From Helianthus annuus (Eukaryota; Streptophyta; Magnoliopsida; Asterales; Asteraceae): a stretch of 64,000 bases of DNA. Shown piece after piece: positions 53,891 through 64,000 of this stretch. A program made the translations under genes and the position numbers. The stretch covers positions 85,977,610 to 86,041,609 of the forward strand of contig NC_035445.2 in assembly GCF_002127325.2 (NCBI RefSeq). Reading direction: 5' to 3'. Position 1 is the first letter of the stretch; each line of letters starts with the position of its first letter. The notes under the pieces were generated by a model. That model was not told the origin of the DNA. It saw only the letters and a program-made list of their open reading frames with translations, and did no database searches.

Positions 53891-56712
53891 ACCCGAATAA
53901 TTAAGGTTTGCACTACTTGAAATTCCACAAAACCTTATAAACCTCTAGCGGGTGTCTCCGTGTTCATTTACTTATCTTGTGCATCATTAAATGTTTATGT
54001 GTGTATGTTTATAAGAAACCGTGAAACGTTTAATTGTGTGGGTTGGTAGATTTAGGAAATTAACTAAACGAGGTCGCGGAATTATTCAACACTTATGGGC
54101 CGCGAGATTACTCGAGCCCAACCCGGACTCACATATAAGTTTGTTTATGTCACACTTGTGCATGGGCTTAGTAAAGCCCAAATGAGGTTTGGAGTGGGTC
54201 GGCCATCATGGGCGGCATTTATACATGTAACACACAAGGATTGTGTGTATAACACTCATAATCATCAATCACGTAATATCATAACAAGCCCTAATCCCCT
54301 TCCCTCTCATAAACAAACTGCGGCAGCCCTTCTCCTTCCTTGTTCGAAGGAATCAGCGATCATACTCCCCTCCCTCGAAGCTTGTTCACGCATAACCTTG
54401 TCTGGTTAGTTCCCTTGTTGTTTTTGTGTGATTGATTGGTTGATATTAAATGCTAAACATTATGATAATCACTGTGATTGCATGAATTAATAATAGGTGA
54501 GAGAATTGAGGTGTGTAGTTGTGTGCTTAATTAATTAAGTTGTGTGGTAGCTTGCTTCCTAAAACTAATTCACATCTGTCTCGTTCCAAATTTGAAGCAA
54601 GCACACACACAGCTCAACCTACTAATTCAACTTTATAATAATCATTCCAAGCCGTGACTCTGGCCATAAGGAAGCTAGACACCAATTAAATCAAGCCATA
54701 ATAGTTTCTGTGTGTACAGGTATCACCACCATTTTTAACCATCATCGTTGCCCCTCATATCTACCCAGCTATAAGGAAATATTTATTAAAAAATTTGCAA
54801 TAGGATTGTTGTGACTAGTTGTTAGCCCTGTCGAATACTCAATGAAATAAATAGATACATACGTGTGAATTTTGAATTGCTAGAGTTATAAATTACGAGC
54901 ATGAACTCTAGGGTTTGGGTTAGTGAATTGATGGTAATCTGATGATGTTAAGGAGGTACCATGTAGTCAAACCAGATATCACTATGTTCGGAAATCGATA
55001 TGATCATTGGAGGTCCAATAAGAGTCTATTGCATTTATTGAAAGGATATGTTCAACCGACAAAGTAGGATGTGAATACATGATTGATGGCACATGGTAGT
55101 AGTCGAGGTGTTTTGATTGAGAATTTTGATTTCTAAAAATTGTCATACAAATAATCAAATATGTGATGACCCCTAATATGATAAATGGGTTGTATAGTTA
55201 TATGTAACTAAGTTGGGCCTTACTAGATTGGACCGCACGCAGACTAGTGGGCCACGCAAAAACTGATATACATTGGGCTGCACATGGTGAGGGGGATTGA
55301 ATGTCCAAATATATGCAAATACTTGCTGTATGTTTAGTAGTTAACAAAACAATATATGTAATATTCATTGCACGTGATATGTAAATTGATTGGTTCATAA
55401 AGTGATTATTACAGATTGATGAAGTGATTGCATATGTTGACCCGCCATGTATAGTGGGCCGATGGCTTGAGATTTATATATTCTATTGTGCATTCAACTT
55501 GGGCCGATAGGGTGTAGGGGTCATATACATGCAGCGTATTTGAGAAATGCATACATGTTAATTGCATATGGTGTGGTTTTAATAATCTATGAACATATAG
55601 ATATGGGGTTGGCAATGCTAGTAAAAACCTTCTGTGGTAATTGTAATTGATAGCAAACTATTCAAATAGATGTGGGTGTATACATACATGTATGTCATTG
55701 TGTGGGTACTATTGTATGCCAACTTGTTAACTTGGTTCACTTAAGTTTTGATTGGTGTGGAAACACTAGGGTATTGCATGATCCAACATACGTGTACTTA
55801 CGTTTCATATGCATTAGGTTGTGTATAGCGGAACTAACATTTAACGTGTAAATGTACGTAACAACCGAGCAACCAAAGGTGAGTTCACTGCACTTTTCTA
55901 AGAATGCGTCCCGGTGGTTTGGGACATCTGGTAAACGTTTCTAAAGGGAATACTGGGTAAACTGTTTATTTGGGATGTTGGTTATTGAACACAGTATAAA
56001 TCATGTAAGACCCCATACATCTACCGTGTTGCTGAAGAAGCAACGAGGTATTTAGTTGATAGCGCTATTAGGTTTGGCACCCTCACACCGGGCCGAAAGG
56101 ACGGGCGTGAACTAATTACCTGGACTTCATGACCAATGCCTAGTTAGAGGCATTGGGGTTGGGCATTCACATCGTGTACATATAAGACCCCTTACATCTA
56201 TTCAAGGTTGTTTGATACCTTGACATCATGACCAATGCCTAAATGGAGGCATTGGGGTTGGGCATTCACATCTAGTCGCCACATACGGTAATCGAGTTAA
56301 TAACAACATCAAATCAACTTGGTAAACTGTTTTGTATATACATATGGTAAACGAAACTCGGTAACAAAACCTTGAACTCACCAGCGTTGTCTGACACACT
56401 TGTTTGCATGCTTGTAGGTCGTTAGATGTCTTGCATCGGAACTTGCTGTCTGGAGTAGCTGGAGTGGTCATGGGTCGATTGGAGGGATTCATGTTATTGA
56501 TTTCTTGATACTATACGTTGGTCTTGAAACTGTTTAACTTTGCTTCCGCTGAACATGTTGGTTTTCATTTTAACTCGTTGATGGTATTTTTCATTAATAA
56601 TTGAGGATTTTATCTTGAAACTTGTATGGGTTTAATGTAATTAGTGGCTCATTGTTGGTACGTCACACGCCTAACAGGGACATTCCCTAGGTGGTATTTT
56701 GGGGGTGTGACA
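53884..56712 (+). repeat. Right LTR of the inner element
   Basis: 2,829 bp, collinear with the left LTR without net indels. Confidence 0.95.
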
Positions 56713-56717
56713 GTGGC

Positions 56718-58867
56718 GATTACACGAAGACACGAAACTAGTATGTGGATTGTGTACCTGGCCAGTACACAAGAAACATATGACATTCGTGAGACCGTGA
56801 TAATTGTTACAGGTATGTCAGTTAGAATTAGGAAGTAGGTGGACGTGAGGGTGAAGAGAAATGTAAGACTTTCAGGAATGAAAGTATGAATGATATGTTA
56901 GAATCCGCAAGACGGATTCGAAACATGAAAGGAATGAAAGTATGAATGATTTGTTAGAATCCACGAGACGGATTCGAAACATGAAAGGAATGAAAGCATG
57001 AATGATATGTTAGAATCCGTGAGACGGATTTGAAACCAAGAAGTAATAAAAGTATGAATGATATGTTAGAAACCGCGCGACGGGTTCGAAACATGATGAA
57101 TGATAAGAATGAAAAGATTCGAATGTGTAAGCAATTACAGACTAAGCAAGTAAATATAAAGTAACTGAATGAAAGAATGATCATACTTGGCATGCAAACC
57201 TAAATTTTAAAACGAAAGGAAGAAGTTTCGAACAAGTTATGTGTTAAATGTGTTAGAAATCGACTCTTAGGAGTCATAATAAATGACGGGCAACGACCCG
57301 GACAATAATTTAAGTATGAATGAGAAGGGTGAGTTTTGTTAAGAATACCAAAATGATGTAATGGATGTCCTTGTAGGTAAACATGAAGGGAAAGACGTAC
57401 GAATGTGTACCTCTTTACATCTACGCTAAGTAAGAAATGTCGGTTTGACATTGAAAAGTCAAACTACAAAGGTCGACAAAATAAGTAACCAAAATAAAAG
57501 AATTGCATGTAAGGAATGAAGTGTGGAAAATGTTATAGCATGTACGTAGGAAATTGTAAAAGAATTATAGGTGAGTAATCACCTAGTATAATGAATATTT
57601 GAATGAAAAGTGCTAACCGCTAATTTTGTAGATGTCAATGGTAGAAATTTCAATGTGATGAAACCAAACGAATTGGTGAATGAACGTGCACGAGTAAAAG
57701 CTCAGTACAAGATGAATGAAAGCTGGCCTGATACGGTTAGTACACGCGAAGGAGCCGATCGATCTGGTTTACGGATCGCAGAAGCACGAAATGAAATCAA
57801 AGTAAGTATAAAGTTTTAACTCATACCGGATAGATATGGATTAGTAAATTTAAAAGCGACCTACGAGATGAATAATGGAATAGGTATGGTAGGGTATGCA
57901 ATGTATGACTTTTAATAGTTGATGTAAGAAGAGAACTATGTCATTAATTAAGAAGTAAATCTCAAAAGTTGTGAGTGAAAGTTTTGAGTACTGATTAAAC
58001 TCTCGTATGATTAACTTGCACGACACGCTTAGTTGTGTATATTAAGTAATACAACATGAAGTGAAAGCAATGGTAATGTGAAATGAACGAAATGATTTAA
58101 AAGTAATGTAAAGGTATGCAAGGTACGAGTAACCGTAGAAAACGTAGAATGAGGTTAACGTTGGAGTTAAGCATGTAGGTGGGATTATGTAATAGTAGTT
58201 TTGTTATGGTAACAAAACAAAAGTTAAATGTTATACAGTGCATGTAGAGAATGTAATTTTTTTTATGAGATAAAGATATTAGATCCGTTAAGAACGGGTC
58301 ATACGAATGTATGTCTGATTACAAGTTGAAGGAGCATGTGTATTGGCCCGTTGTTGACAAGTCAAGGAAATGAAAATGATATGTGAAAGTATGATAAGGA
58401 AAGTATTGATTTATTAGGAAGAAATCAATTATTTGAATAATTTATGAATCAAGAATGAATAGTCACCCATTTTTATGGTGTACCAGTTAGAGTTAAGCAT
58501 ATATGAGTATGTATAAATTACAAAGTAAGATCGTATAGTCGATGAAAACGATATGAATATCGAAATAAACAAAAAGGAATGTTATTAATAGGATGTTGGA
58601 ATTGTTTCAAGTAAACGAAATGGTATATTGCACATGATATACGAGTATTAGAATGATGAATGAACCATTAGCTATGAAATGTGTTAGAAGCTAACACTAT
58701 TAGTGAAAGCGATACTAATAAGAACTCCGGGACGGGTTCTTGAAAATAGAAGATTGTAACTAAGATGGGCTAGTGGTCGTGTTGATGGGGCGGAAGGGAA
58801 AGGTAATTAGTGTTAATGGAAATGAGAAAGGTTTCGGGGACGAAACCTCATTTAAGGGGGGTAGACT
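56718..58867 (+). other. Interior of the outer LTR element, right part
   Basis: No gag-pol domain on either strand. AATGAAAGTATGAATGAT-like words dominate. The polypurine tract (AAGGGGGGTAGAC) lies at the end. A 69-codon frame (57610-57819) has no recognised family. Confidence 0.65.
56876..57100. repeat. Tandem repeat, 56-bp unit, 4 copies, with an internal palindrome
   Basis: Units start at 56876, 56932, 56988 and 57043. Each has GAATGAAAGTATGAATGATA, then an imperfect palindrome GAATCCGCGAGACGGATTC. In the fourth unit both arms changed together (GAAACCG and CGGGTTC). Confidence 0.85.
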
Positions 58868-61800
58868 TGTAACACCCCAAAAACGGGTTTGGTAATTTAG
58901 AACTCGGTTAAGATAAAGGAATGGGTAAAGTACCGTTAGTAGTAAAAGTGAACCCATAAACAAAAATAACTAGGAATAAATTAGCCTAGTGGTGTCATGT
59001 ATATAAGTAACAAGATGGTGAGTTTTAGTCCCATATGTAATCAAAACGAAATTTGAGGGACCAAAACCGTTAAGATGGAAACATGGGTTTTATTTATGAA
59101 AGTTTAACACACACAAGCACACACTTCGTGTGTGTTCTAGATCGATCAGGAGCTCCATGAGCTCAAAACCCTAACTTCCATCCATTTCATCAAATTGAAA
59201 GGCAAGATGAAGCTTAAATTCATAACCGAGCATGGATTAATGATCACCTTCACAAGGGGATCATAAGGTATGTCTTAAAACCTAGATTGGTGATTATGTA
59301 TGAAGTGGGTTATGTTGTAAATCACGAATTCGTATGAAATTAAGTATGAATATGTGTTAGAATCATCATGTAGAATATGGATTATGCATGGTTTGGGTTA
59401 ATTTGATGTTTGAAAGCATGAATTAGGAAGTAAAGCATGAAACACTTGTACATTATGCATAAATTGTGGCATGCACACCAAGTGTTTGATGAAATGCCTA
59501 GGTGAGATTAATAGATGAAATGGTATGCAAGTAATGGATGAAATCGTATAATATGGGGATATGATGTATTTAATGATAAATAAACATGAGAAATCTATTT
59601 TTAGATGGAATTCATGTAGGATTTGGTTGGCCATGTTATTTGGTAAAAGTATGCATTAGAATATTGTACTCTATGTTGAAGTGGTATGATGTTTACTACA
59701 TGTTTAAATAATTGCTTAATCAAAATTGATGAGTAAAAGTACTCTAAATGTGAATCATATGAGATCATTAGAACAGGATGATGTTAGAATGATGTTGGGT
59801 TGTTAAGCATAGGTCATGGTGTTAGTTGTAGAATTATGTTACTAGAATGAACGGAATTGAACATGTTTGGTGTGTGCATATAACTAGATGATCATGTGGT
59901 TGTATGCTTATTGCGTCGTGAGTATGAAATGCATATAGTGTCATTAGTATAGTCTACTATAATGACATAGATGTATGAGGTTAAGTCGAAAGTTCATATG
60001 ATAAATCGTTGACTTTCTGAAAGTCAACTGTGCATAAGTAGCAATGTTAGACTTTTTGTCACGGTTGTAATATTATAGAAAGTCATATGATGCGTGTTAT
60101 ATCCATATGTGTTATACGTGATGACGTGATGAATTATATGAGTTTGAAAAGATTGACTTGTGGAAATATGTCTTATGCTTGTTGGAATTGACCAATGAAA
60201 GTCAAATGTGAAACATGAATTTGATATGATCGTTTATATGTACAATCATGTATGCTAACAAGAATGTGAATGCGATGACATGAAAGTATAGGGATCATGT
60301 CAAGATGGATGGAAGCATGGAAGGCTAACGGGTCAAAAGGAGGCGAGGAAACGGATGCGAATATGGACACTTAAGGTAAGTGATTTCCGGGATCACTTCT
60401 TATTTATAAAGGAAGTTTAATATGTGGTATATAGGGAAACCAAGTAAGAATTTACAGGTAAGGGTAAGTACCAAGGTAAGTTCATATGAACTTCGTCTAT
60501 CCTTAATGTAAATTAAGATGATAGTTTCATCGTGTTAATAGAATGTTCATTATGTTGCTGAATGTTCATCGTGTTAATAGAATGTTCATTATGTTGCTAA
60601 ATGTTCACTGTGTTAATGGAATGTTCATTATGTTGCTGAATGTTCATCGTGTTAATAGAATGTTCATTATGTTGCTGAATGTTCATCGTGTTAATAGAAT
60701 GTTCATTATGTTGCTGAATGTTCACCGTGTTAATGGAATGTTCATTATGTTGCTGAATGTTCATCGTGTTAATGGAATGTGCATGATGTTGCTGAATGTT
60801 CATTGTGTTAATGGAATGTGCATCATGTTGCTGAATGTTCATTGTGTTAATGGAATGTGCATTATGTTGCTGAATGTTCATCGTGTTAAGGGAATGTGCA
60901 TTTTGTTGCTGAATGTTCACCGTGTTAATAGAATGTTCATTATGTTGCTGAATGTTCATCATGTTAATAGAATGTTCATTATGTTGCTGAATGTTCACCG
61001 TGTTAATGGAATGTTCATTATGTTGCTGAATGTTCATCGTGTTAATAGAATGTTCATTATGTTGCTGAATGTTCATCGTGTTAAGGGAATGTTCATTATG
61101 TTGTTGAATGTTCACCGTGTTAATGGAATGTTCATTATGTTGCTGAATGTTCATCGTGTTAATAGAATGTTCATTATGTTTCTGAATGTTCACCGTGTTA
61201 ATGGAATGTTCATTATGTTGCTGAATGTTCACCGTGTTAATGGAATGTTCATCATGTTTGTTGGAAGTTAGTCGGTTATGTTTGTTTGTAATTGCATTGA
61301 TTTATGTTGATATGTTTATAGATAAGGCTCAACTTACAATAAGTGAATGTGACATGTATGTAAGTACGTATGTGAAGACGTAATCATGTATGTATGTAAG
61401 TAGATGCGTATGTATGCAAGTAAAGGTATGTTATGTATGTATGTACGTAGTTATGTATGTATTGTATACGTGGTTTCAATACATTTAAGTATTGACCTTA
61501 TTAACAGTGTGCCTCGAGAATGAAATGTAATGCAGGTACATTATTGGAGTTTCGCCAAGGATTAGACACCCGGATGGAATGATTAAATCTAGAAAGATAA
61601 CGGGATGGGAAGTATATGTGGATAGAACGTAACGAGACTACATGATTGAGAATCTTGTTTGTATATAATGTATGCTAATGTTGCGAATGTATGTGGTAGG
61701 TGCAGGTTGTACGAACCACAGATTATCATCACGAGGAGTAACGATCAAAGACCGAGTCACAAAATAGATTGTACGGGAATGCTTGAGTATGTAATTTGAT

Positions 61801-61970
61801 AAACATAAGTTATGCTTTTATTTTATTAAATGAGTACGAAGGATGCATATATTGTAAAAGAGTTATTTTAAAATGAACTTTCAAGTAAGTCAAAAAGTTT
61901 ATAATGAAAGAAATTTTATGGTACGTATTTCCGCTGCATCTTTTCAGTTAAAGCGTGTTAGGGTCTTACA
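58868..61970 (+). repeat. Right LTR of the outer element
   Basis: 3,103 bp with the minisatellite at 60543-61260 (18 units against 22 in the left LTR) and a 5-bp TTATG-type insertion near 61430. Confidence 0.93.
60543..61260. repeat. 39-bp minisatellite, 18 units, in the right LTR
   Basis: Same unit as at 44785. Variant units (GTGCATGATG, GTGCATTATG, GTGCATTTTG) occur in the same order in both arrays, so the arrays share an ancestor and differ by loss or gain of four units. Confidence 0.95.
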
Positions 61971-61975
61971 CTATT

Positions 61976-62990
61976 GGAATGAATGTCTATTGTGAGTTAT
62001 AAGGTGAGGGACTGATAGGTGGTTATGTATGCTTGATCAGCAGGTTATTGTTTGGACAGATTGTTTTTGACTGTCTATTGTGAGTTAGTTATAAGGGAAG
62101 GGACTGATAGCTTGGGTATGCTTGTTTTTGAATGTCTATTGTGAGTTAGTTATATATGCTTGATCAGCAGGTTATTGTTTGGACAGATTGTAATAGTCAT
62201 AAGAGAAAGGACTGATAGGTGGTTATAAATGATCAACAGGTATGAAACTGATTGTTAGCATAAGGAATTAGTTGAGGGGTATAATTGTAATCGGGGTGAT
62301 GAAACTGATCAGCAGGTATGAAACTAATCAGCAGGTATGCTTGTTTGGACTGATTGTTAACATGGAAACTAAATACATGGAAACATAGAACAGGTATGCT
62401 TGATTGTGAGTTAGCAGGTATGCTTGATCAGCAGGTATGTGTAATACTCATAACAGCCCCAAGTTATATATACTTGATCAGCAGGTATGTGTTTAAACGG
62501 AATACATGGAAACATAGAACAGGTTTGATTTTAATTTTGATTTTGAGTGTGCAGCCAAATGTCTGAATGCTGCAGATTTCTTGTAATGTTTCTGATTTTT
62601 ATTTTGTGAAGCCAGGTATGTTCTGAATGCTGCAGCCAGGTATGTTCTGATTTTGATTTCTGAATGCTGCAGCCAAACATGTTCTGAATGTTGCACCAGG
62701 TATAACAAATGATAGTTGGTAGTTATAGGTGGTTATACATGAACAGGTTTGAATACAAGTTTGAATACAAGTGTTGATAATGCTTATAGGTTTCTGATTC
62801 AGCTATAGGTGGTTATAGGTGGTTATACATGAACAGGTTTGAATACAAGTGTTTATAATGTTTATAATACATTGTAATGCTTATAGGTTTCTGATTTTGA
62901 GTATACAAGTGTTTATTAAGTTTAAATCAGATTTCTTGTGAATTTCCATGTGTAGTTGACTTTGGGTGGTCAAATTGTTTTGGCGGGAAG
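61976..62990. repeat. Low-complexity right interior of the MULE
   Basis: Many interspersed copies of TGATCAGCAGGTATG, GGTGGTTATA, GAATGTCTATTGTGAGTTA and TGAATGCTGCAGCCAGG. No gene recognised. Confidence 0.6.
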
Positions 62991-63465
62991 GGTTTTGGAA
63001 GTTGCAGGGGGTAATATTGTTTCTTAACTCAAAGTATAGGGGGTAATTATGCGAGGACAATTTAGTAATTTACCAGTGGGGAGTAATTATGTGACATAAC
63101 AAGAACGTTGAGGGGTAATATTAAAGGGTAAGATAGCCATTTCACATAAAAGTTAATAGATCTGTTAACATAATTGACACCGGGGGGTAAATGTGCGACA
63201 TAACACCAACGTTGGGGGGAAATTGCAATTATTTCGTTAGGGGGGTCAGAGTGCCAATTGGCCTAAACCACAGGGGGTAAAATTGCAGTTTACTCAAAAT
63301 TAAAATTAAAATTTCGGATATCTGAAATATCCAAAAATTTTCAAAATCACTATCCGAATCCGGAAATTTAGGATATCCGAATTTTCGGATATTTCGGATT
63401 CGGATATCGGGTAGTTCGGATCGGATTTTCGGATACGAATATTTATGAGCACCCATAAACATGAC

Positions 63466-63589
63466 CATCATACACCACCACATGACCATCATACACCACC
63501 GCCACCGTACAACACCTCCTCACCTGCAACCATACACCACCATCACATCAGAGCACCGTTGGACAACCACCTACACCGCCACTGAAACC
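63466..63589 (+). promoter_or_regulatory. 5' leader of the CYPRO4/DEM-like gene
   Basis: CCACC- and CATACACC-rich leader between the hAT end and the start codon, with ACCATCATACACCACC twice. No TATA box is visible in the short interval left, so the original promoter may lie beyond the nest (before 41842) or have been replaced. Confidence 0.4.
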
Positions 63590-64000
63590 ATGGGCGGTTC
63601 TCACAGTCGCGAAGGCCTCGATCTCTCCGATTCCGACGATTACGAAGAAGAACACTCACAATTAGAATCAGAATACGACAACAAGTACGAAGACGCACCA
63701 GAAGTTCACAAAACAGTACCGATCAAAGCCGTAGGTGATCTCGATTCGAAGCTCAAAGCACTCAAGCTGAAATATTCCACAACACAAAACCCTAATTTGA
63801 AGCACGCGGTGAAATTGTACCTTTATGTTGGCGGTAACACTCCTAAAGCTAAATGGATTGTTTCTGATGAAATTACTAGTTATAATTTTGTTAGAGTTAG
63901 TAAAATTGATGATAATAATGATGATGACGATGATGAGTTTGATGATGATGATGATGAGAGTAGTGGTGGATTTTGGATTTTGAAAGTATGATATAAAATT
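63590..64000 (+). CDS. CYPRO4/DEM-like (VID27-related) protein, 5' exon, gene continues beyond the window
   Basis: ATG at 63590 sits in an ACCATGG context. The first residues MGGSHSREGLDLSDSDDYEE, the segment LDSKLKALKLKYS and the core VKLYLYVGGNTPKAKWIVSD match the N-terminus of plant CYPRO4/DEM proteins, which have a VID27-like C-terminal domain. DEM in tomato is needed for embryo and shoot meristem organisation; the molecular role is poorly known. Gly2 and Ser6 fit an N-myristoylation site. An Asp-rich run encoded by (GAT)n lies at about residues 108-123. The frame meets TGA at 63989-63991 after FWILKV, where the family continues. AAA/GTATGA there reads as a plausible splice donor, so I treat 133 codons as the minimum visible exon. 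The upstream frame to 63461 is leader sequence and was not included. Confidence 0.85.

Larger units (their letters stand above)
46780..56712 (+). mobile_element. Inner chromovirus-like LTR retrotransposon (Tekay/Del-like), TSD GTGGC
   Basis: LTRs are 46780-49608 and 53884-56712, both exactly 2,829 bp, running TGTGACAACCCG to GGGTGTGACA. A perfect 5-bp duplication GTGGC flanks it (46775-46779 and 56713-56717). The primer site TGGTATCAGAGCC is at 49612-49624. The LTRs differ at about 17 sites by eye (about 0.6%), so insertion was recent. The 4.3-kb interior is a heavily decayed gag-pol, much shorter than the roughly 5-6 kb expected. Confidence 0.95.
43110..61970 (+). mobile_element. Coding-poor LTR retrotransposon with very long LTRs (outer element), TSD CTATT
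   Basis: LTRs are 43110-46363 (3,254 bp) and 58868-61970 (3,103 bp), both TGTAACACCCC to GGTCTTACA. A perfect 5-bp duplication CTATT flanks it (43105-43109 and 61971-61975). The initiator-Met primer site is at 46367-46379 and a polypurine tract at about 58850-58862. Its own interior (46364-46779 plus 56718-58867, about 2.57 kb) has no gag-pol domain, so it is LARD-like and depends on other elements. TTTCGGGGACGAAACC before the polypurine tract is a hallmark shared with Tekay/Del chromoviruses. The LTR length difference of 151 bp is fully explained by four 39-bp units fewer in the right LTR and a 5-bp insertion near 61430. Confidence 0.92.
42191..63295. mobile_element. MULE with long inverted ends, TSD AAAATTAAA, carrying an 18.9-kb LTR insertion
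   Basis: The ends are GAGTAAACTGCAATTTTACC and its exact complement. They continue through CTGTGGTTTAGGCCAATTGG and GTTGGTGTTATGTCGCACAT for about 135 bp. A perfect 9-bp duplication AAAATTAAA flanks it (42182-42190 and 63296-63304). Without the LTR element it is about 2.24 kb. No transposase was seen. The left interior has CCACCGGCGA-rich sequence and a possible spliced exon (42787-42912); the right interior (61976-63000) is low-complexity, with many GATCAGCAGGTATG and AATGCTGCAG units. Confidence 0.92.
41842..63457. mobile_element. hAT-type element of ATATCCGA words, now split by a 21-kb nest
   Basis: The left end TAGGGGTGTTCAAAACC (41842) and the right end ATGAGCACCCATA (63457) are a weak inverted pair. 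Both inner arms are repeats of CGGATATCCGAA, which is not found elsewhere in the window. Flanking 8-mers ATCATAAC and AACATGAC match at 6 of 8. The MULE at 42191-63295 separates the two arms. Element-only length is about 0.5 kb. Confidence 0.6.

Noticed and set aside
41571..63460. A fifth nesting level using the single MULE-like end at 41571
   Set aside because: No matching right end or duplication was found right of the nest.

Overview
The window is 64 kb of plant nuclear DNA from a eudicot, probably a member of the daisy family (Asteraceae). It is intron-containing and AT-rich, filled with nested plant transposons, and has only a few host genes. The Asteraceae placement is an inference: the gene at the right edge resembles CYPRO4, first named in cardoon, and the LTR families look like those I associate with that family.

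Host genes. Two tandem copies of a DCAF8-type WD40 gene (substrate receptor of CUL4-DDB1 ubiquitin ligases) lie at about 6.3-8.8 kb and 12.7-15.1 kb. The left copy is a pseudogene: a Ty1/copia element sits inside its first exon, and deletions, frameshifts and stops follow. The right copy can be modelled as five phase-0 exons encoding 462 residues. At 27.1-28.0 kb on the minus strand is a LITTLE ZIPPER (ZPR3/4-like) microprotein gene with a likely 5'-UTR intron. At 63.6 kb, running to the window edge, is the 5' end of a CYPRO4/DEM (VID27-related) gene.

Mobile DNA. 1-3.6 kb is the 3' end of a Ty3/gypsy element of the Tat/Athila type. It is inserted in the reverse transcriptase of a copia element, whose own 3' LTR is split by a 1.26-kb MULE with a perfect 9-bp target duplication. 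9-12.4 kb and 15.2-26.3 kb hold many small elements (hAT, MULE-like, Tourist-like, SINE), a copia fragment and a probable minus-strand gypsy LTR. 28.4-41.8 kb holds further MITEs, RTE-type LINE ends, a CTCCG-flanked solo LTR of the same gypsy family as at 1.9 kb, and a coding-poor LTR pair. 41.8-63.5 kb is one nest of four elements, each inside the last: a word-repeat hAT-like element, a MULE (TSD AAAATTAAA), a coding-poor LTR element with 3.1-3.3-kb LTRs (TSD CTATT), and a chromovirus-like LTR element with two 2,829-bp LTRs (TSD GTGGC). The nest ends about 130 bp before the CYPRO4/DEM start codon.

The host genes show no operon-like relation. The main biology is gene duplication followed by transposon-driven loss of one copy, and growth of a gene's upstream region by serial nested insertion. 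All boundaries, duplications and divergence counts were read by eye from the sequence.
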